Source: Candidatus Vondammii sp. HM_W22
Lineage (GTDB): Bacteria; Pseudomonadota; Gammaproteobacteria; Chromatiales; Chromatiaceae
Direction: 5' to 3'
NCBI RefSeq assembly: GCF_022530855.2
Contig: NZ_CP099567.1
Coordinates: 1,922,001-1,986,000 of the forward strand
Length of the DNA: 64,000 nucleotides
Shown here: positions 40,649-50,638 of the stretch, one piece after another
How the letters are laid out: each line of letters starts with the position of its first letter
How positions within the stretch are numbered: the stretch's first letter is position 1
The notes under the pieces: generated by a model
The model's database searches: none
Seen by the model: the letters and a program-made list of their open reading frames with translations, nothing else
Told to the model about the DNA's origin: nothing
Translations under genes and position numbers: made by a program

Positions 40649-42030
40649 CGATTAGCAAGGATAGATTTCATATACTCCCTTATCGCCTCACCATCGGCAG
40701 CCAGGGTTTCACAGCGAGTCTCTTTATCCATCAGCCCCTGGAGTGATGGAGGTAGATCAGCTTCTACGCCAATCGCCTCCTTGACTGCATCACCAAACTT
40801 TGCCGGATGCGCTGTTGCAAGGCATACCGTATCGGGGAAATCTCTGGCCGCATAGACACCGACCGCAGTATGAGGGTCGAGAACGTAACCACTCGCCTCA
40901 TAGGTGACGCGTATCTGTTCTACTATCTGCTCTTCGCTGATGGCAGCGGCAAGAAACAGTGTTTCAACCTCCTTGCGTTTCTCTTCGGAGACTTCGATCC
41001 GCCCTTCTGCCACCATCTGCGCCATTAGAGCCTTCACTTTTTGAGGATCTTCGCCCATCAGATAGTAGAGATAGCGCTCGAAATTGGATGAGATCTGGAT
41101 ATCCATCGAAGGGCTGATGGTGGGATGCACCTCCCCGGCAGAGTAGACACCGCTCTTGATAAAACGCGAGAGAATATCATTTCGGTTGGTCGCCAGTATC
41201 AGGCGCTCCACCGGCAATCCCATGCGCACCGCCACATAACCGGCAAAGATATCGCCGAAATTGCCAGTCGGTATGGAGAAGGTCAATTTCTTGCTGACAT
41301 CGCCCCCGGTGATACGGCCCCAGGCATAGAAATAGTAAACCACCTGCGCCAGAATCCGCGCCCAGTTTATCGAATTGACCGCTCCCAGACTGTAGTTCTG
41401 TTTGAACTCCAGGTCATTGAACAGCAGCTTCACGATCTGCTGACCATCGTCAAAGGTGCCGGTTATGGCAATATTATGGACATTGTTATCCAGCACCGTG
41501 GTCATCTGCCGTTCCTGGATCGGGGATACCCGGCCTTTCGGATGCAGGATAAAGATATCGATCAGTTCCTGGCCTTGCACACCACAGATGGCAGCCGAAC
41601 CAGTATCGCCGGAAGTGGCTCCCAGAATGCTCAAACGACCGCCGCTGCGCTCCAGCAGTAATTCAAATAGATTGCCCAGGAACTGCAGGGCCACATCCTT
41701 AAAAGCAGCAGTAGGCCCATGGAAGAGCTCCAATATACGCAGTCCCTTCACATCCACGACAGGCGTCACCTCAGGATGAGTGAAGCTGACATAGGAGCGT
41801 TCAACCAGATCAGCCAGTTCATCCCGGCTGATATCCTCACCGACAAATGGAAGTATCACTTCGGTCGCCAGTTCCTGAAATGAAAGTCCGGCCCAGCGGC
41901 TCAAGGTAAGTCCATCCACTTGAGGAAAAGACTCGGGCAGCAGCAGGCCGCCATCGGTAGCCAAACCCATCATCACTGCCTCGGAGAAGCTCACCGGCTC
42001 CACGCCGCCACGGGTACTGATATAACGCAT
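40645..42030 (-). CDS. thrC: Threonine synthase
   Basis: A 461-residue PLP enzyme converting O-phosphohomoserine to threonine in the cytoplasm. It starts MRYISTRGGVEPVSFSEA, and FHGPTAAFKDVALQ holds the PLP lysine (Lys111). LGATSGDTGSAA is the phosphate-binding loop and SIPTGNFGDIFAGYVA the second. This is the longer gammaproteobacterial type. Followed on the same strand by a LeuA/CimA-family gene. Confidence 0.95.
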   Translation of the reverse strand: MRYISTRGGVEPVSFSEAVMMGLATDGGLLLPESFPQVDGLTLSRWAGLSFQELATEVILPFVGEDISRDELADLVERSYVSFTHPEVTPVVDVKGLRILELFHGPTAAFKDVALQFLGNLFELLLERSGGRLSILGATSGDTGSAAICGVQGQELIDIFILHPKGRVSPIQERQMTTVLDNNVHNIAITGTFDDGQQIVKLLFNDLEFKQNYSLGAVNSINWARILAQVVYYFYAWGRITGGDVSKKLTFSIPTGNFGDIFAGYVAVRMGLPVERLILATNRNDILSRFIKSGVYSAGEVHPTISPSMDIQISSNFERYLYYLMGEDPQKVKALMAQMVAEGRIEVSEEKRKEVETLFLAAAISEEQIVEQIRVTYEASGYVLDPHTAVGVYAARDFPDTVCLATAHPAKFGDAVKEAIGVEADLPPSLQGLMDKETRCETLAADGEAIREYMKSILANR

Positions 42031-42319
42031 TATTGATCGCCCTCAACCCTGCCAATTTGGATAAAATGGGAAGTATACCAGCCTTATGAGATGCCTTCAG
42101 GCGATCTGCTCGTGTGCTCTTCCATCCAGGGAAACTGTCCGATTGTGGAGATCCCATCACATGGAATGGAATTTTGATTTGCAAATCACCGAAAATACTT
42201 GCCATAAATCAATATATACTTATTAACACATTGTTTACAATGCGCTTTTATACAATATCCTTCGCACTAGCCATACTCTTATTTGCACCCTGTAAAAGAG
42301 ATTTCTGATGGAAAAACTG
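42031..42319. other. Region upstream of thrC
   Basis: On the plus strand TTTACA and TACAAT near 42232 and 42254 precede a 22-codon frame with a hydrophobic start (MRFYTISFALAILLFAPC) that stops before the IS3 remnant; it may be the stump of an exported protein. The thrC promoter must also lie here. Confidence 0.3.
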
Positions 42320-42576
42320 GTCAATCTCGTGAGGCCCTACCAAAAACTGTACCGGGCATTCTTAGAAAATTCCGGCCTTAGAATGCTTCTCCCGGAATTC
42401 ATCCGGCGTCAAATTTTTCAGTGATGTATGGGGTCGAAATGTATTGTAACCATGGCGCCAGCTTTCAATCTTTTCTTGCGCATCTTTCAGTGACAAAAAC
42501 CAATGGGTATTTAAACATTCATCCCTAAAAAACCCCCGTCGGACGACTCAATAATAGAGTAATCAGTTGAATTTGC
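42320..42576 (-). mobile_element. IS3-family orfB 3' fragment (second type)
   Basis: Read on the minus strand it matches the last 80 or so codons of the orfB at 27.4-28.1 kb: the GIESSNG region, RDECLNTHWFLSLKDAQEK, SWRHGYNTFRPHTSL and the end AATGCCCGGTACAG. Everything upstream is lost. Confidence 0.75.
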
Positions 42577-42613
42577 TTGATAACTTAAACGGACAGTAGT
42601 GAGTGATAATAAT

Positions 42614-43423
42614 TCAAGACAGAAACAGATCGTCCAACAACTGTGATTCCGGGTTGATGGCATAGCGGGAGAAATCCGTCACCCCCTCTTCAGTCAACAC
42701 CTCTTCATCAATAAAAAAGTGACCACTGCAACTGTTACTGTCCCGGGTAAGAATAGCATGGGCGGCATCGGCAACGATTTCGGGTTTCCGGCACATCCCA
42801 GGTTGAACAAGACCACCAAGCATCTTAATCGCAGCGGTCAGAATAACACTGCGCGGCCAGAGAGCATTGACAGCAATCTCTTTGAACTCCTCAGCCATGC
42901 CCAGCACACACATGCTCATGCCGTATTTTGCCATGGTATAGGCCAGATGCGGTTTGAACCACTTCGGGTCCATTGTCAGTGGCAGTGCCAAATTCAGAAT
43001 ATGCGGGTTCTTCGCCTTCAGCAACTCAGGCAGGCATGCCTGAGAGGTGACGAAGGTACCTCTGACACTCACCTGATGCATAAGGTCGAAGCGTTTCATT
43101 GATATATCAAGGGTTCCGGTCAGACCGATGGCACTGGCATTATTTATCAGAATATCGATACTACCAAACCGATCCACCGTTTCAGCAACCGCTTCGGCTA
43201 CTCGCTGCTCATCACGAATATCCACAGCCAATGGCAAGGCATTTCCTCCTGCCCGCTCGATCTCGTCTGCGGCTGTATGGATAGTGCCTGGTAACTTTGG
43301 ATGAGGCTCGGTGGTTTTCGCCGCTATGACGATATTCGCACCATCCCTGGCCGCCCGAAGCACAATGGCTAGTCCGATACCACGACTGCCGCCGGTGATG
43401 AAAAGAGTTTTACCTTTTAGCAT
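42614..43423 (-). CDS. SDR-family oxidoreductase (HSDL2-like)
   Basis: A 269-residue short-chain dehydrogenase. The start chosen is ATG at 43423 (MLKGKTLFITGGSRGIG), preceded by GAAGAG; the frame extends further upstream but overlaps another gene. The NAD(P)-binding TGGSRGIG is at residues 10-17, NNAS near 95, and the catalytic YTMAK near 160. The family, related to hydroxysteroid dehydrogenase-like protein 2, is often found with fatty-acid or branched-chain acyl-CoA degradation genes. It starts 8 bp after an acyl-CoA dehydrogenase remnant, so it is probably the survivor of a catabolic operon. Substrate unknown. Confidence 0.82.
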   Translation of the reverse strand: MLKGKTLFITGGSRGIGLAIVLRAARDGANIVIAAKTTEPHPKLPGTIHTAADEIERAGGNALPLAVDIRDEQRVAEAVAETVDRFGSIDILINNASAIGLTGTLDISMKRFDLMHQVSVRGTFVTSQACLPELLKAKNPHILNLALPLTMDPKWFKPHLAYTMAKYGMSMCVLGMAEEFKEIAVNALWPRSVILTAAIKMLGGLVQPGMCRKPEIVADAAHAILTRDSNSCSGHFFIDEEVLTEEGVTDFSRYAINPESQLLDDLFLS

Positions 43424-43430
43424 CGACTCT

Positions 43431-43785
43431 TCAAAAAGCCTCATCATTAAATAACATCGTGCTATCGGAGCCAGACATGATAGCGGCAAACAGTGCCCCG
43501 GTCTGGGGCAGAATCCGGTCAAAATAGAACTGTGCAGTATCCACTTTCGCCTGGTAAAATAGTGCTTCATCGCCTTCACGCTGTTTCGTTCCGATCTCTG
43601 CCATACGCATCCAGAGATACCCCAAAGCCACCAAAGCGAACAGCCGTAGATAATCGGCAGCAGCAGCACCTGCCTGATCCGGATTTTTCATCCCTTCCCG
43701 GGCGACCCAGGCAGTAGCCATCTGCAGGCGGCCAAACGATTTGGCCAGTGGCATCACAAATGACTGCAGGGCCGGATCACTCTCT
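43431..43785 (-). pseudogene. Acyl-CoA dehydrogenase, C-terminal remnant
   Basis: Reads QSFVMPLAKSFGRLQMATAW, AAAADYLRLFALVALGYLWM and FYFDRILPQTGALFAAIMSG to a stop at 43431. This is the helical C-terminal extension of the 600-residue class of acyl-CoA dehydrogenases. The flavin and substrate domains, about 480 residues, are gone; the frame continues upstream straight into a MerR regulator's coiled coil, which marks a deletion. Confidence 0.75.
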
Positions 43786-44135
43786 GTCTGCTGCTCAATA
43801 TTCCGTAATTCGGCCAGACTTCTGGCTAGATCTTTCTGCTGCTGTTCCAGTTCCTTGATACGCTGTCTGACCTTGATAATGAGTAGCTGCTGTTGCTCAA
43901 TCTGAACCGGGTCCGCATTGTAAAGATCGAGGCATTCGCGAATATCTGTCAGAGAGAATCCAAGGCGTTTGGCCGAAGGATCAACTCCAGCCGGCCTCGG
44001 TCACGATAGGTGTAAACCCGATTCGATCACACCTGCTAGGGGCTCAGCAACTGTTTAGTTTCGTAAAAATCGAATGGTTTTTGGTGTAGCACCAAACAGA
44101 TCTGCAAGCTCTGTAATAATCAGCAATTTCTCCAC
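43786..44135 (-). pseudogene. MerR-family regulator, frameshifted and fused by deletion
   Basis: Pieces in different frames: VEKLLIITELADLFGATPKT (helix-turn-helix) from GTG 44135, then TKQLLSP, NRVYTYRDRGRLELILR and, in a third frame, LGFSLTDIRECLDLYNADPV with the coiled coil EQQQLLIIKVRQRIKELEQQ to SLAELRNIEQQ. After that the sequence passes in frame into the acyl-CoA dehydrogenase remnant. It resembles the MerR regulators that control acyl-CoA degradation operons in proteobacteria. Confidence 0.75.
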
Positions 44136-44266
44136 ATGAGTCCCCCCTTGTGGGTAAATCATAGCCTGCTTTACGTATACATCAAGCACTTCGGGAGAAA
44201 TACCGGATTCTTTGCTTTTGCAGTCGCTCCTAAATTATTTATGACCACATGATAAGCATAAATTAA

Positions 44267-44735
44267 GGGAACCTCTAAAAACCCAACAAAGGCCAATAGT
44301 CTCTAGCAAATCCGAAGAGCCCGGCGTCTTCACACTGATTTTTCTGGCAACATCCATATTCATACCTCGCTTCATCCGGCCAGCCACGCCAATCGACGCA
44401 TGTTGTACACCAAATTCATCATACCAATCTTCACGCCGGTCCAGCCTTGTCCGATGCTACACACCAGTCGATTGGTCTGCTGGGCAAACACGTGCTCAAC
44501 TCGAGTTCGAACTCTTGGTCGTTTTCAGTTTGCCTCTTGCTCCCGTTTATTCAAGGGGCGTTTACGTGTCGACTTGCGATGAGTCTGAGCACCCGGTAAA
44601 GCGGCTTCCCGTCCTACACTGCGGTAAGCAGAATCGGCCCAGACACTGCCATTATTGTTGTTCTCATCCAGACGTTCCTCGAAGACCTAGCTATCGTGAA
44701 CTTCTGCTGATGTGATGGCATACCTTGCGAATGAC
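44267..44735 (-). mobile_element. IS5-family element, 3' part, cut by IS256
   Basis: The right end (AGAGGTTCCC on the minus strand) is at about 44267. Moving up, the transposase's last two thirds can be followed in reverse to KVIRK, where a type A IS256 element begins at about 44736. The 5' part of this IS5 is not found beyond that element. Confidence 0.8.
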
Positions 44736-46022
44736 CTTGGAATTATAACTGAAAGTGTTGTTTGAAAGGAATTGAAAAAAAGCGGGGTATCTGGTTGATT
44801 TGTTGTTGCGAGACATCAAAACAACCATTGGAGATACGCTACCACGAGTAAGAATAACGTTGTTAAGCTGGCAGGTCGCGATACGATTATCGATCCGCTG
44901 ACAAAGTTGCTGAGAAGTGGTGCAGAGCAGTTGATCTACTAGGCGGTGGAGGCCGAGCTGCTGGAGCTGTTGGCGGAGCACGTCGAGCGACGAACAGAGG
45001 ATGGCAAGGTGGGTGTGGTGCGTAATGGTCACCTGCCAGCTCGTAAACTGCAGACAGGATTAGGGCCGGTCACGGTCAAGATCCCCCAAGTTCGCGCGAA
45101 GACCGGCGAGCCGGTGACGTTCCGATCAGCTCTGGTGCCGCCGTATGTACGCAAGACGAAGTCACTGGAAGCGGCACTGCCGTGGCTCTACCTGAAGAGG
45201 ATTTCCAGTGGAGAGATGGGTGAAGCCCTGAAAGTGCTGGTGGTTCCGGATGCAACAGGCTTGTCGGCCGGCAGGGTATCGCGTCTGAAGCAGGTCTGGA
45301 CAGAAGAATATCGGAGCTGGTGCGAGGAGCGCCTGGATAAGGACCATTGGATGTATGTGTGGGCAGACGGTGTCTACAGCGGACAGAGAGCAGAGCAGAC
45401 GAAGCTGTGTGCCCTGGTGGTGATCGGCGTGAATGAGCGTGGTGAAAAGCATTTTCTGGCAATTGAGGATGGTGTACGGGAGTCCACACAGAGCTGTCGG
45501 GAGGTGCTGTTAAAACTGAAGTCACGCGGACTAAACCCGCCCAAATTGGCAATCGGAGACGGTGCTATGGGCTTCTGGGCTGCACTGGAGGAAGTGTATC
45601 CAGAGACGCGTCAGCAGCGCTGCTGGATGCACAAGACCATGAACGTGCTGAACTGCCTGCCAAGGTCAGCTCAGCCGAAAGCGAAGCAGGCACTGCATAA
45701 CATCTGGCAGTCGGAGACACAGGCCGATGCGGAAAAGGCCTTTGATCTGTTTATCAAAACGTATGAGCCAAAGTATCCGAAGGCTGCCATCTGTCTGCAC
45801 AAAGACCGAGAGGAACTGATGGCTGTCTATCGTGTGACGGCATGCTACACATGATGTTCAAACTCGGCCGGTGTGCCGAGAAGACGTCGAGACGATTACG
45901 GGGTTTCGATTATCTGGCGAAGGTGATAACCGGAATCAAATTTAAAGAGGGTGTTGAGGTAGCAGGAGTCGATCAGGTCGCCGCTTGATTCAACTGGCTA
46001 AACACCAGATTTGACTATAACT
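44736..46022 (+). mobile_element. IS256-family element (type A, copy 3), dead transposase
   Basis: Both ends are recognisable: AATTATAACTGAAAGTG at the left and GACTATAACTCG at the right. The transposase start is ACG at 44850 where other copies have ATG, and IYQVVEAELL reads IY-stop-AVEAELL through a TAG near 44940. From 44946 the frame runs to 45854, covering VWADGVYSGQRAEQTKLCAL, LAIGDGAMGF and RCWMHKTMNVLN. An internal deletion of about 120 bp near 45835 removes the SNPIES region, after which HMMFKLGRCAEK to VDQVAA (stop 45988) follows in another frame. Confidence 0.88.
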
Positions 46023-46047
46023 CGAGACCTAGGATATCAGCGAAAGC

Positions 46048-47357
46048 GAGCCTGTAAAGTTTTCGGTGTAACTGCCAGGGTTAAATATATACCGCTAAAC
46101 GTTCTTCGAACTCAATCATAAATCTATTCAGTGCTAGTTTCCAATGACGGATCGGCATTGTCCACTTTTTCGATGCGGCCTGGATTGCCAGATAGATTAC
46201 CTTCTTTGCCGAGTCATCGGTTGGAAACAACTTCCGCTTTTTGATCGCTTTGCGAATGACGCTGTTCAGCGACTCAATGGCGTTGGTCGTGTAGATCACC
46301 TTTCGTATGTCCTCCGGGTAGTTGAACAGCGTGTCCAGGTTCTCCCAATGGGCACGCCAGGAGCGGCTGATCCGGGGGTACTTGTTGTCCCATCGGTCAG
46401 AGAATTTATCCAGCGCCAATCAGGCTTCTTCCTCGGTGATGGACTGGTAAATCTTTTTCAAATCAGCCGTGACAGGCTTGTAGTCTTTCCAAGGCACGTA
46501 CTTCATCGAGTTCCGTATCATATACACGATACAGAGCTGGATCTGGGTATCCGGAAAGGCCATGTTGATGGCATCAGGAAAGCCTTTTAAGCCATCGACA
46601 CAGGCAATCAAAACATCCTTCACACCGCGGTTTTGAAGCTCTGTCAACACGTTCAGCCAGAATTTAGCCCCCTCATTCTCCGATAACCACATCCCTAATA
46701 ATTCCTTGTGGCCTTCCAGGTTAACGCCCAGAGTGAGGTAAATCGCTTTGTTGATCACTTTCTTGTCTTGCCTGATTTTAACGACAATGCAGTCCAGATA
46801 AACAATAGGATAAATCGCATCCAGGGGGCGAGATTGCCATTCAACAACCTGTTCGATAACTGCATCAGTGACTTTGGATATGAGTGTGGCAGAGACATCG
46901 GCCCCATACATCTCCTTGAATGTCGTGACGATTTCGCGGGTTATCATACACTTGGGCATACAAGAAGAGGATCTTGTCATCCATTGAGGTAAATCGACGC
47001 TGGTGCTTCTTAACTAGCTGAGGTTCAAAGCTGCCCGCTCTATCTCGCGGGGTATCCAGTTCAAACTGGCCATCTTCCGTTTGCAAGGTCTTGCTGGTCG
47101 TGCCGTTGCGGCTATTACTCGCTTCGGATTGTTGATGCTTGGCAAAGCCAAGATGATCAGCCAGTTCAGCATTGAGTGCTGCCTCGACCGTGATCCTGGT
47201 CAGCATTTGCCGAAACTCGTTGAGATCTTCTTCAGTTTTGATGTTTTTAGCGGCCGCCTGGGCTATCGCCTGGAGCTCTTTCTTGTCGATCAGCTGCCTG
47301 TCCTCTCCCTTGTTTGGGTTTAATGATAGGCAATTACACAGAATTCAGGATAGTCTC
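46048..47357 (-). mobile_element. IS256-type element (type B, copy 5), near complete
   Basis: Both inverted repeats are present. The transposase would start at about 47300. The frame shifts near 46960 (FLYAQ then MITREIVTT) and is stopped by a TGA near 46420 within EEALPALDKF. The rest is well kept: [40 protein letters not shown] and TTNAIESLNSVIRKAIKK. It is the best guide to the ancestral type B protein. It lies directly upstream of uvrY. Confidence 0.88.
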
Positions 47358-47511
47358 GATTTATCCACTTCTCAGTATCTTTGTGGTCACTTGACACGGA
47401 ATTCTCTGACGCGTAGTTTCTTGGTTTTCAAGTTAAGTGGCTGTTGCACTCCTGGTTTACTCTTGCCGATTTGCAGGGAAAGTAATCGGCGTGTTAATAA
47501 AAGGTAATCAT

Positions 47512-48156
47512 GTGATCAAGGTGCTGTTGGTTGATGACCACGAGCTGGTGCGAACCGGTTTCCGGCATATTCTCCAGGGAGAGTCAGGGATAGAGGTGGT
47601 TGGAGAGGCTGATAGCGGCGAAAAAGCCGTCAAAATGGCCATTGAACTGGGACCTGATTTGGTGCTGATGGATGTCAATATGCCGGGAATCGGCGGCATT
47701 GAAGCCACCCGTAAGGTTCGCAGATACAACCAGAACACACAGATTATCGCTGTCACTGTGCTCTCTGATGCGCCATTTCCGGAACAGCTTTATAATGCAC
47801 GCGCCTTGGGTTACCTGACCAAAGGTTGTCCGGCGGAAGAGATGTTTGACGCGATTCGGACCGTTGCCAGTGGCGGGCCATTCATTGCCGGCGAAGTTTC
47901 CAGGAAACTGACCATAGCCCGTCTTACCGGGACAAATCCTGATTCCCCCTTTAATCAACTTTCATCCCGTGAAATGCAGGTGCTGATGATGATCATCCAG
48001 GGGCAGAAGACCCAGGATATCTCCGATTCACTCTGTCTTAGTCCAGAGACCGTCAGTACCTACAGGCACAGGCTGTTTGAAAAACTCAACGTGGAGACGG
48101 ATGTGGAGTTGACGCTGATGGCATTACGCCACGGTTTGGTCAGTACAGGATCCTGA
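47512..48156 (+). CDS. uvrY: Two-component response regulator UvrY/GacA
   Basis: A 214-residue regulator of the NarL/FixJ class. The start chosen is GTG at 47512 after AAAGGT ([17 protein letters not shown]); the longer frame upstream is not family-like. The receiver domain has the acidic pair at DDH and the phosphoacceptor in [10 protein letters not shown] (Asp54). The C-terminal LuxR-type helix-turn-helix contains [16 protein letters not shown] and [17 protein letters not shown]. As UvrY/GacA it would be driven by BarA/GacS and act through small regulatory RNAs. Its stop overlaps the next start (TGATG), so translation is coupled. A decayed IS256 copy lies 150 bp upstream. Confidence 0.93.
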   Translation: MIKVLLVDDHELVRTGFRHILQGESGIEVVGEADSGEKAVKMAIELGPDLVLMDVNMPGIGGIEATRKVRRYNQNTQIIAVTVLSDAPFPEQLYNARALGYLTKGCPAEEMFDAIRTVASGGPFIAGEVSRKLTIARLTGTNPDSPFNQLSSREMQVLMMIIQGQKTQDISDSLCLSPETVSTYRHRLFEKLNVETDVELTLMALRHGLVSTGS

Positions 48157-48791
48157 TGCCGGTATTCGATCTTAATTGCCGTGCCTGCCCACGGCTGGCA
48201 GAGTTTCTGGACCAGGTGAAGGCTGACTATCCGGATTACCATGCTCGTCCTGTAGCCCCTTTCGGTGATCCGGAGGCTCAATTGTTGATTGTTGGCTTGG
48301 CCCCCGGTATGCGTGGAGCCAATGCAACAGGGCGGCCATTCACTGGTGATTTTGCCGGTATTCTACTCTATGAAACACTCCATAAATATGGCTTCAGTAC
48401 GGCCCCTGAGTCCATCTCGGCGGATGATGGTCTTGAGCTTAACAACTGCCGCATTACCAACGCAGTGAAGTGTCTGCCACCGCAGAACAAACCCCAGGGT
48501 TCAGAGATCAACTGTTGCAACAGTTTCCTCTCAGCAGAGATCGATACACTTCCCGAAGGAGCAGTGATAGTCGCTCTCGGCCTGATTGCCCACAATGCTG
48601 TTTTAAAATCTTTTGGTCTGAAACTGAGCAGCTGTAAATTTGGACATGACCAGTTGCATGATCTGCCTGGAGGGCTTCGCCTGGTCGACTCATACCACTG
48701 CAGCCGCTACAATACTCAGACCAAACGCCTGACCCCCAAAATGTTCCATCGGGTTTTTTCACGCGCCAGAGATCTGCTCAAGACCATATAA
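48156..48791 (+). CDS. Uracil-DNA glycosylase, family 5-like
   Basis: A 211-residue protein of the iron-sulfur uracil-DNA glycosylases, which remove uracil and other deaminated bases from DNA. The catalytic motif GLAPGMRGANATGRPFTGD lies near 48-66, and the C-terminal motif is SYHCSRYNTQTKRLTPKMF, in the place of the usual HPSPLNxxTGRLT. Cysteines in LNCRACPRL at the N-terminus and in the middle are candidates for the 4Fe-4S cluster. It overlaps uvrY by one base and uvrC by one base, so the three form a translationally coupled regulator-repair group. Confidence 0.88.
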   Translation: MPVFDLNCRACPRLAEFLDQVKADYPDYHARPVAPFGDPEAQLLIVGLAPGMRGANATGRPFTGDFAGILLYETLHKYGFSTAPESISADDGLELNNCRITNAVKCLPPQNKPQGSEINCCNSFLSAEIDTLPEGAVIVALGLIAHNAVLKSFGLKLSSCKFGHDQLHDLPGGLRLVDSYHCSRYNTQTKRLTPKMFHRVFSRARDLLKTI

Positions 48792-50629
48792 TGGGCGCCA
48801 TGGCGTCAGATAGCAGCTCTTCACCGTTCGATCACAAAGCCTTTCTAAAAAACCTGACCAGCAGGCCCGGTGTCTATCGCATGCTCGATGGTGACGAGCA
48901 GCTGCTCTATGTGGGTAAGGCACGTGACCTGAAGAAACGGGTCAGCAGCTATTTTTCCCGCTCTCTCAACCGCAGAATTCAGCTGATGGTCTCGCGTATC
49001 AGGGCCATTGAAGTGACGGTGACTCACACCGAGGCCGAGGCACTGATCCTGGAAAATAACCTGATCAAGTCTCTCAAGCCGAAATACAATATTCTGTTGC
49101 GGGATGACAAGAGTTATCCCTACATCTTTCTCTCCGCCGGTAAGTTCCCGCGGCTCGCTTATCACCGTGGTGCAAAAAAGGCCAAGGGACGCTATTTTGG
49201 CCCCTATCCCAATGCCGGTTCCATGCGCGAGACACTGCAACTGCTGCAGAAACTGTTTCCGGTACGGCAGTGTGAAGAGAGCTTCTACCGCAATCGCTCG
49301 CGCCCCTGTCTGCAGTACCAGATCAAGCACTGTACTGCTCCCTGTGTCGATCTGGTCTCTGAGGATGAGTATGCAGATGATGTCAGGGATGCCGAGCTGT
49401 TTTTGCAAGGGAAAGCCAGTCAGGTAATTGACAACCTAGTTAAACGGATGGAGCAGGCGTCGTCAGCGCTTGAGTTTGAACAGGCTGCCCGTTACCGAGA
49501 CCAGATAGCATCGCTCAGACGGATACAGGAGAAGCAGTACGTCAGTGGTGAAAAAGGCGACCTGGATATTATTGCCGCAGCCTCTGAAGCGGGCACCGCC
49601 TGTATTCAGGTGTTTTTTATCAGAAACGGCCGTAGTCTTGGTAATAAAGCATTTTTCCCTACTCAGGCAGGTGATGCAGAAGAGAAGACGCTGCTTTCAG
49701 CTTTTATTGCCCGTTATTACATCGGCAAACAGGTGCCACGGGAGATTATCACCAACGCCATGCCTGACGATCAGGCGTTACTGGAAGAGGTCTTGAACCG
49801 ACAGGCGGATCATCAGGTGCGGCTGAAACAGCATGTTCGCTCAGAGCGTGCACGCTGGCTGAAGATGGCCGTGCAAAATGCTCGTCTCTCGCTTGATTCA
49901 CGATTGGCCAGCAGAGCAGGGATGCAGGAGCGGGTCGAGATGCTGCAAACCAGTCTTGAACTGGATGAGCCGCCGAAGCGGATGGAGTGTTTTGACATCA
50001 GCCATACCGGTAGCGAGTTGACCGTAGGATCCTGTGTGGTGTTCGATGCCCAGGGACCGATAAAATCAGACTATCGTCGCTTCAATATTGAAGGAATACA
50101 GGGCGGTGATGACTATGCGGCAATGGCTCAGGCTCTGACCCGGCGTTACACCCGAATCCAGTCGGGTGAGGGTGTCCTGCCGGATATTCTGTTCATCGAC
50201 GGCGGGAAAGGGCAACTGAGTGCGGCAGCAGAGGTCTTGCAAGAGCTCGCCGTAGCCGGTGTCACCTTGGTGGGCGTGGCAAAAGGGCCGGACAGAAGAC
50301 CGGGAATGGAGCAGCTTTTCTTGTTTGAAAGGGAGACGCCTATTATACTCCCGGCCAGCTCTCCGGCATTGCACCTGATTCAGCAGATCCGCGATGAGGC
50401 GCATAGATTCGCCATTACCGGTCACCGGCAGCGGCGGGACAAGCGCCGCAAAAGATCACCGCTTGAAGATATCCCGGGAATCGGTGCCAAAAGAAGGCAG
50501 CTGCTGCTAAAACAGTTCGGCGGCCTGCAGGGAATTACCCGTGCCGGAGTCGAAGACCTTAAACGTGTGGATGGTATCAGCAGCCGGTTGGCTGAACAGA
50601 TTTATGAGACTTTTCACGGAGAAAAGTAG
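48791..50629 (+). CDS. uvrC: Excinuclease ABC subunit C
   Basis: A 612-residue nuclease subunit of nucleotide excision repair that makes both cuts beside UvrB-marked lesions. It has a GIY-YIG N-terminal nuclease (RPGVYRMLDG, LLYVGKARDLKKR), a UVR motif near 205-240 (EFEQAARYRDQIASL), an RNase H-like C-terminal nuclease (RMECFDISHTGSELTVGSCV, ILFIDGGKGQL) and tandem helix-hairpin-helix motifs at the end (LEDIPGIGAKRRQLLL, VDGISSRLAEQIY). Intact; starts at the stop of the glycosylase gene. Confidence 0.97.
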   Translation: MGAMASDSSSSPFDHKAFLKNLTSRPGVYRMLDGDEQLLYVGKARDLKKRVSSYFSRSLNRRIQLMVSRIRAIEVTVTHTEAEALILENNLIKSLKPKYNILLRDDKSYPYIFLSAGKFPRLAYHRGAKKAKGRYFGPYPNAGSMRETLQLLQKLFPVRQCEESFYRNRSRPCLQYQIKHCTAPCVDLVSEDEYADDVRDAELFLQGKASQVIDNLVKRMEQASSALEFEQAARYRDQIASLRRIQEKQYVSGEKGDLDIIAAASEAGTACIQVFFIRNGRSLGNKAFFPTQAGDAEEKTLLSAFIARYYIGKQVPREIITNAMPDDQALLEEVLNRQADHQVRLKQHVRSERARWLKMAVQNARLSLDSRLASRAGMQERVEMLQTSLELDEPPKRMECFDISHTGSELTVGSCVVFDAQGPIKSDYRRFNIEGIQGGDDYAAMAQALTRRYTRIQSGEGVLPDILFIDGGKGQLSAAAEVLQELAVAGVTLVGVAKGPDRRPGMEQLFLFERETPIILPASSPALHLIQQIRDEAHRFAITGHRQRRDKRRKRSPLEDIPGIGAKRRQLLLKQFGGLQGITRAGVEDLKRVDGISSRLAEQIYETFHGEK

Positions 50630-50638
50630 GCTGGCAAG

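Noticed and set aside
43424-43669. Longer SDR protein starting at 43669
   Set aside because: The extra 82 residues overlap the acyl-CoA dehydrogenase remnant in another frame and are not SDR-like.
46048-47357. Target-site duplication around IS256 type B copies
   Set aside because: Eight-base flanks were compared at copies 3, 4 and 5; copies 4 and 5 do not match and copy 3 matches at only 5 of 8, so no duplication is claimed.
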